Source of the DNA: Deltaproteobacteria bacterium
GTDB taxonomy: Bacteria; Bdellovibrionota; UBA1018; UBA923
NCBI GenBank assembly: GCA_016194795.1
Contig: JACQAX010000423.1
Span: 1-5,512 of the forward strand
Reading direction: 5' to 3'
DNA length: 5,512 nucleotides
The notes below the pieces were generated by a model. The model saw only the letters and a program-made list of their open reading frames with translations. It made no database searches and was not told where the DNA came from. The position numbers and the translations under genes were made by a program. Shown piece after piece: positions 5,168 to 5,512 of this stretch (the stretch's first letter is position 1; each line of letters opens with the position of its first letter).

Positions 5168-5512
5168 AAGTTTGGCTGCGTCAGCTCCTCTGGTGACAAT
5201 AATCCCGCTTTTTTTCTTTTATCCATCAAAAGCGAGACCGTGTCCATCGGCAGCTGGCGAAGGGTGCCGGCGGCCCGAGCCAGAGAAAAGATCTGCGCGA
5301 GGTGCTCGACGAGCTCGAGGCGAAGGTAGGCCTGCTCGAGCGAAGCGCCCCAGGCGAAAACGCCATTGCCCTGCACGAGCGCGGCTGAAGCGCGCCGGGC
5401 CGCGGCGCCCAAGGCGCCGACGTCTTGCGCGACGCAGGGGGCGGCGAGACCGAGGCTTACGACCGCTTCGGGCCAGAAGTCGACGGGAAGCGACTGGCCG
5501 CCGAGGCCAAGC
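5164..5512 (-). CDS. Class II aldolase/adducin-family protein, C-terminal part (cut by right window edge)
   Basis: The frame is open from the right edge to the TGA at 5164-5166, giving the last 115 or so residues; the start lies outside the window. Visible segments are WPEAVVSLGLAAPCVAQDVG, an Ala-rich helix, then ALVQGNGVFAWGASLEQAY and LRLELVEHLAQIFSLA, ending in MDTVSLLMDKRKKAGL. This matches the C-terminal third of class II aldolases (FucA, MtnB and adducin-head fold), where the equivalent strand reads like LLxNHGxxxxG followed by a helix with (V)E-x-x-A. The position of the zinc-ligand His in that motif is Asn here (codon 5365-5367). The product could be a sugar-phosphate aldolase, a methylthioribulose-1-phosphate dehydratase or aldolase, or a non-catalytic relative. 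Its ATGA overlap with mtnP favours a methylthioribose-related role, but substrate and reaction are not proven. The last 20 or so codons are A/T-richer than their surroundings. Confidence 0.75.
   Translation of the reverse strand, partial: LGLGGQSLPVDFWPEAVVSLGLAAPCVAQDVGALGAAARRASAALVQGNGVFAWGASLEQAYLRLELVEHLAQIFSLARAAGTLRQLPMDTVSLLMDKRKKAGLLSPEELTQPNL
5191..5232 (-). promoter_or_regulatory. Weak promoter-like sequence inside the end of the aldolase-like gene
   Basis: On the minus strand an A-rich patch contains TTGATG and, 19 bases later, GATTAT, each matching 4 of 6 sigma-70 consensus positions. It lies upstream of mtnP and could give the mtnP-rsmH-ftsL-ftsI genes a separate promoter. The spacing is longer than ideal and the patch also encodes the Lys-rich aldolase C-terminus, so this is only a candidate. 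Confidence 0.15.

Noticed and set aside
4508..5329. A 273-codon plus-strand frame opposite mtnP
   Set aside because: It is the antisense of mtnP and has no motifs or ribosome binding site; mtnP is fully supported by its family signatures.

Overview
The window is a high-GC bacterial chromosome segment (GC well above 60% by eye) with dense gene packing. No complete mobile element, RNA gene or CRISPR array is visible. The best lineage guess is a delta-proteobacterial or Bdellovibrionota-like Gram-negative. The reasons are a TIGR02147-type helix-turn-helix (a family I associate with Bdellovibrio- and Fibrobacter-type genomes), a class B penicillin-binding protein with a C-terminal PASTA domain, and the general style of the proteins. 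This is inference, not a database result.

Left edge (about 1-151): no secure gene. A weak candidate is the 5' end of a divergent minus-strand gene starting at 98 with a signal-peptide-like N-terminus.

Region 152-1042, plus strand: a putative one-component regulator that joins an N-terminal TIGR02147-like DNA-binding segment to a PAS sensor domain and a PAC-like tail, with no kinase or other output domain. Its stop lies only 7 bases from the stop of the convergent ftsI gene.

Region 1050-5512, minus strand: five tightly packed genes that look like one transcription unit. In transcription order they are a class II aldolase-family gene (cut by the right edge), mtnP (5'-methylthioadenosine phosphorylase), rsmH (16S rRNA m4C1402 methyltransferase), ftsL and ftsI. 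The first two junctions are 4-base ATGA stop/start overlaps. rsmH and ftsL are 15 bases apart and in the same reading frame. ftsL and ftsI are 3 bases apart.

The last three genes are the start of the classic division and cell wall (dcw) cluster, but the layout is unusual. The mraZ gene that normally precedes rsmH is replaced by purine/methylthio-salvage genes, and murE does not follow ftsI. RsmH modifies the ribosomal decoding centre, while FtsL and FtsI build the septum. MtnP and the aldolase-like protein could handle methylthioadenosine, possibly by a salvage or shunt pathway. The most notable points are this rewired dcw operon, the HTH-PAS fusion, and an Asn where the aldolase family normally has a zinc-binding His. 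I see no clear evidence for an entirely new system.
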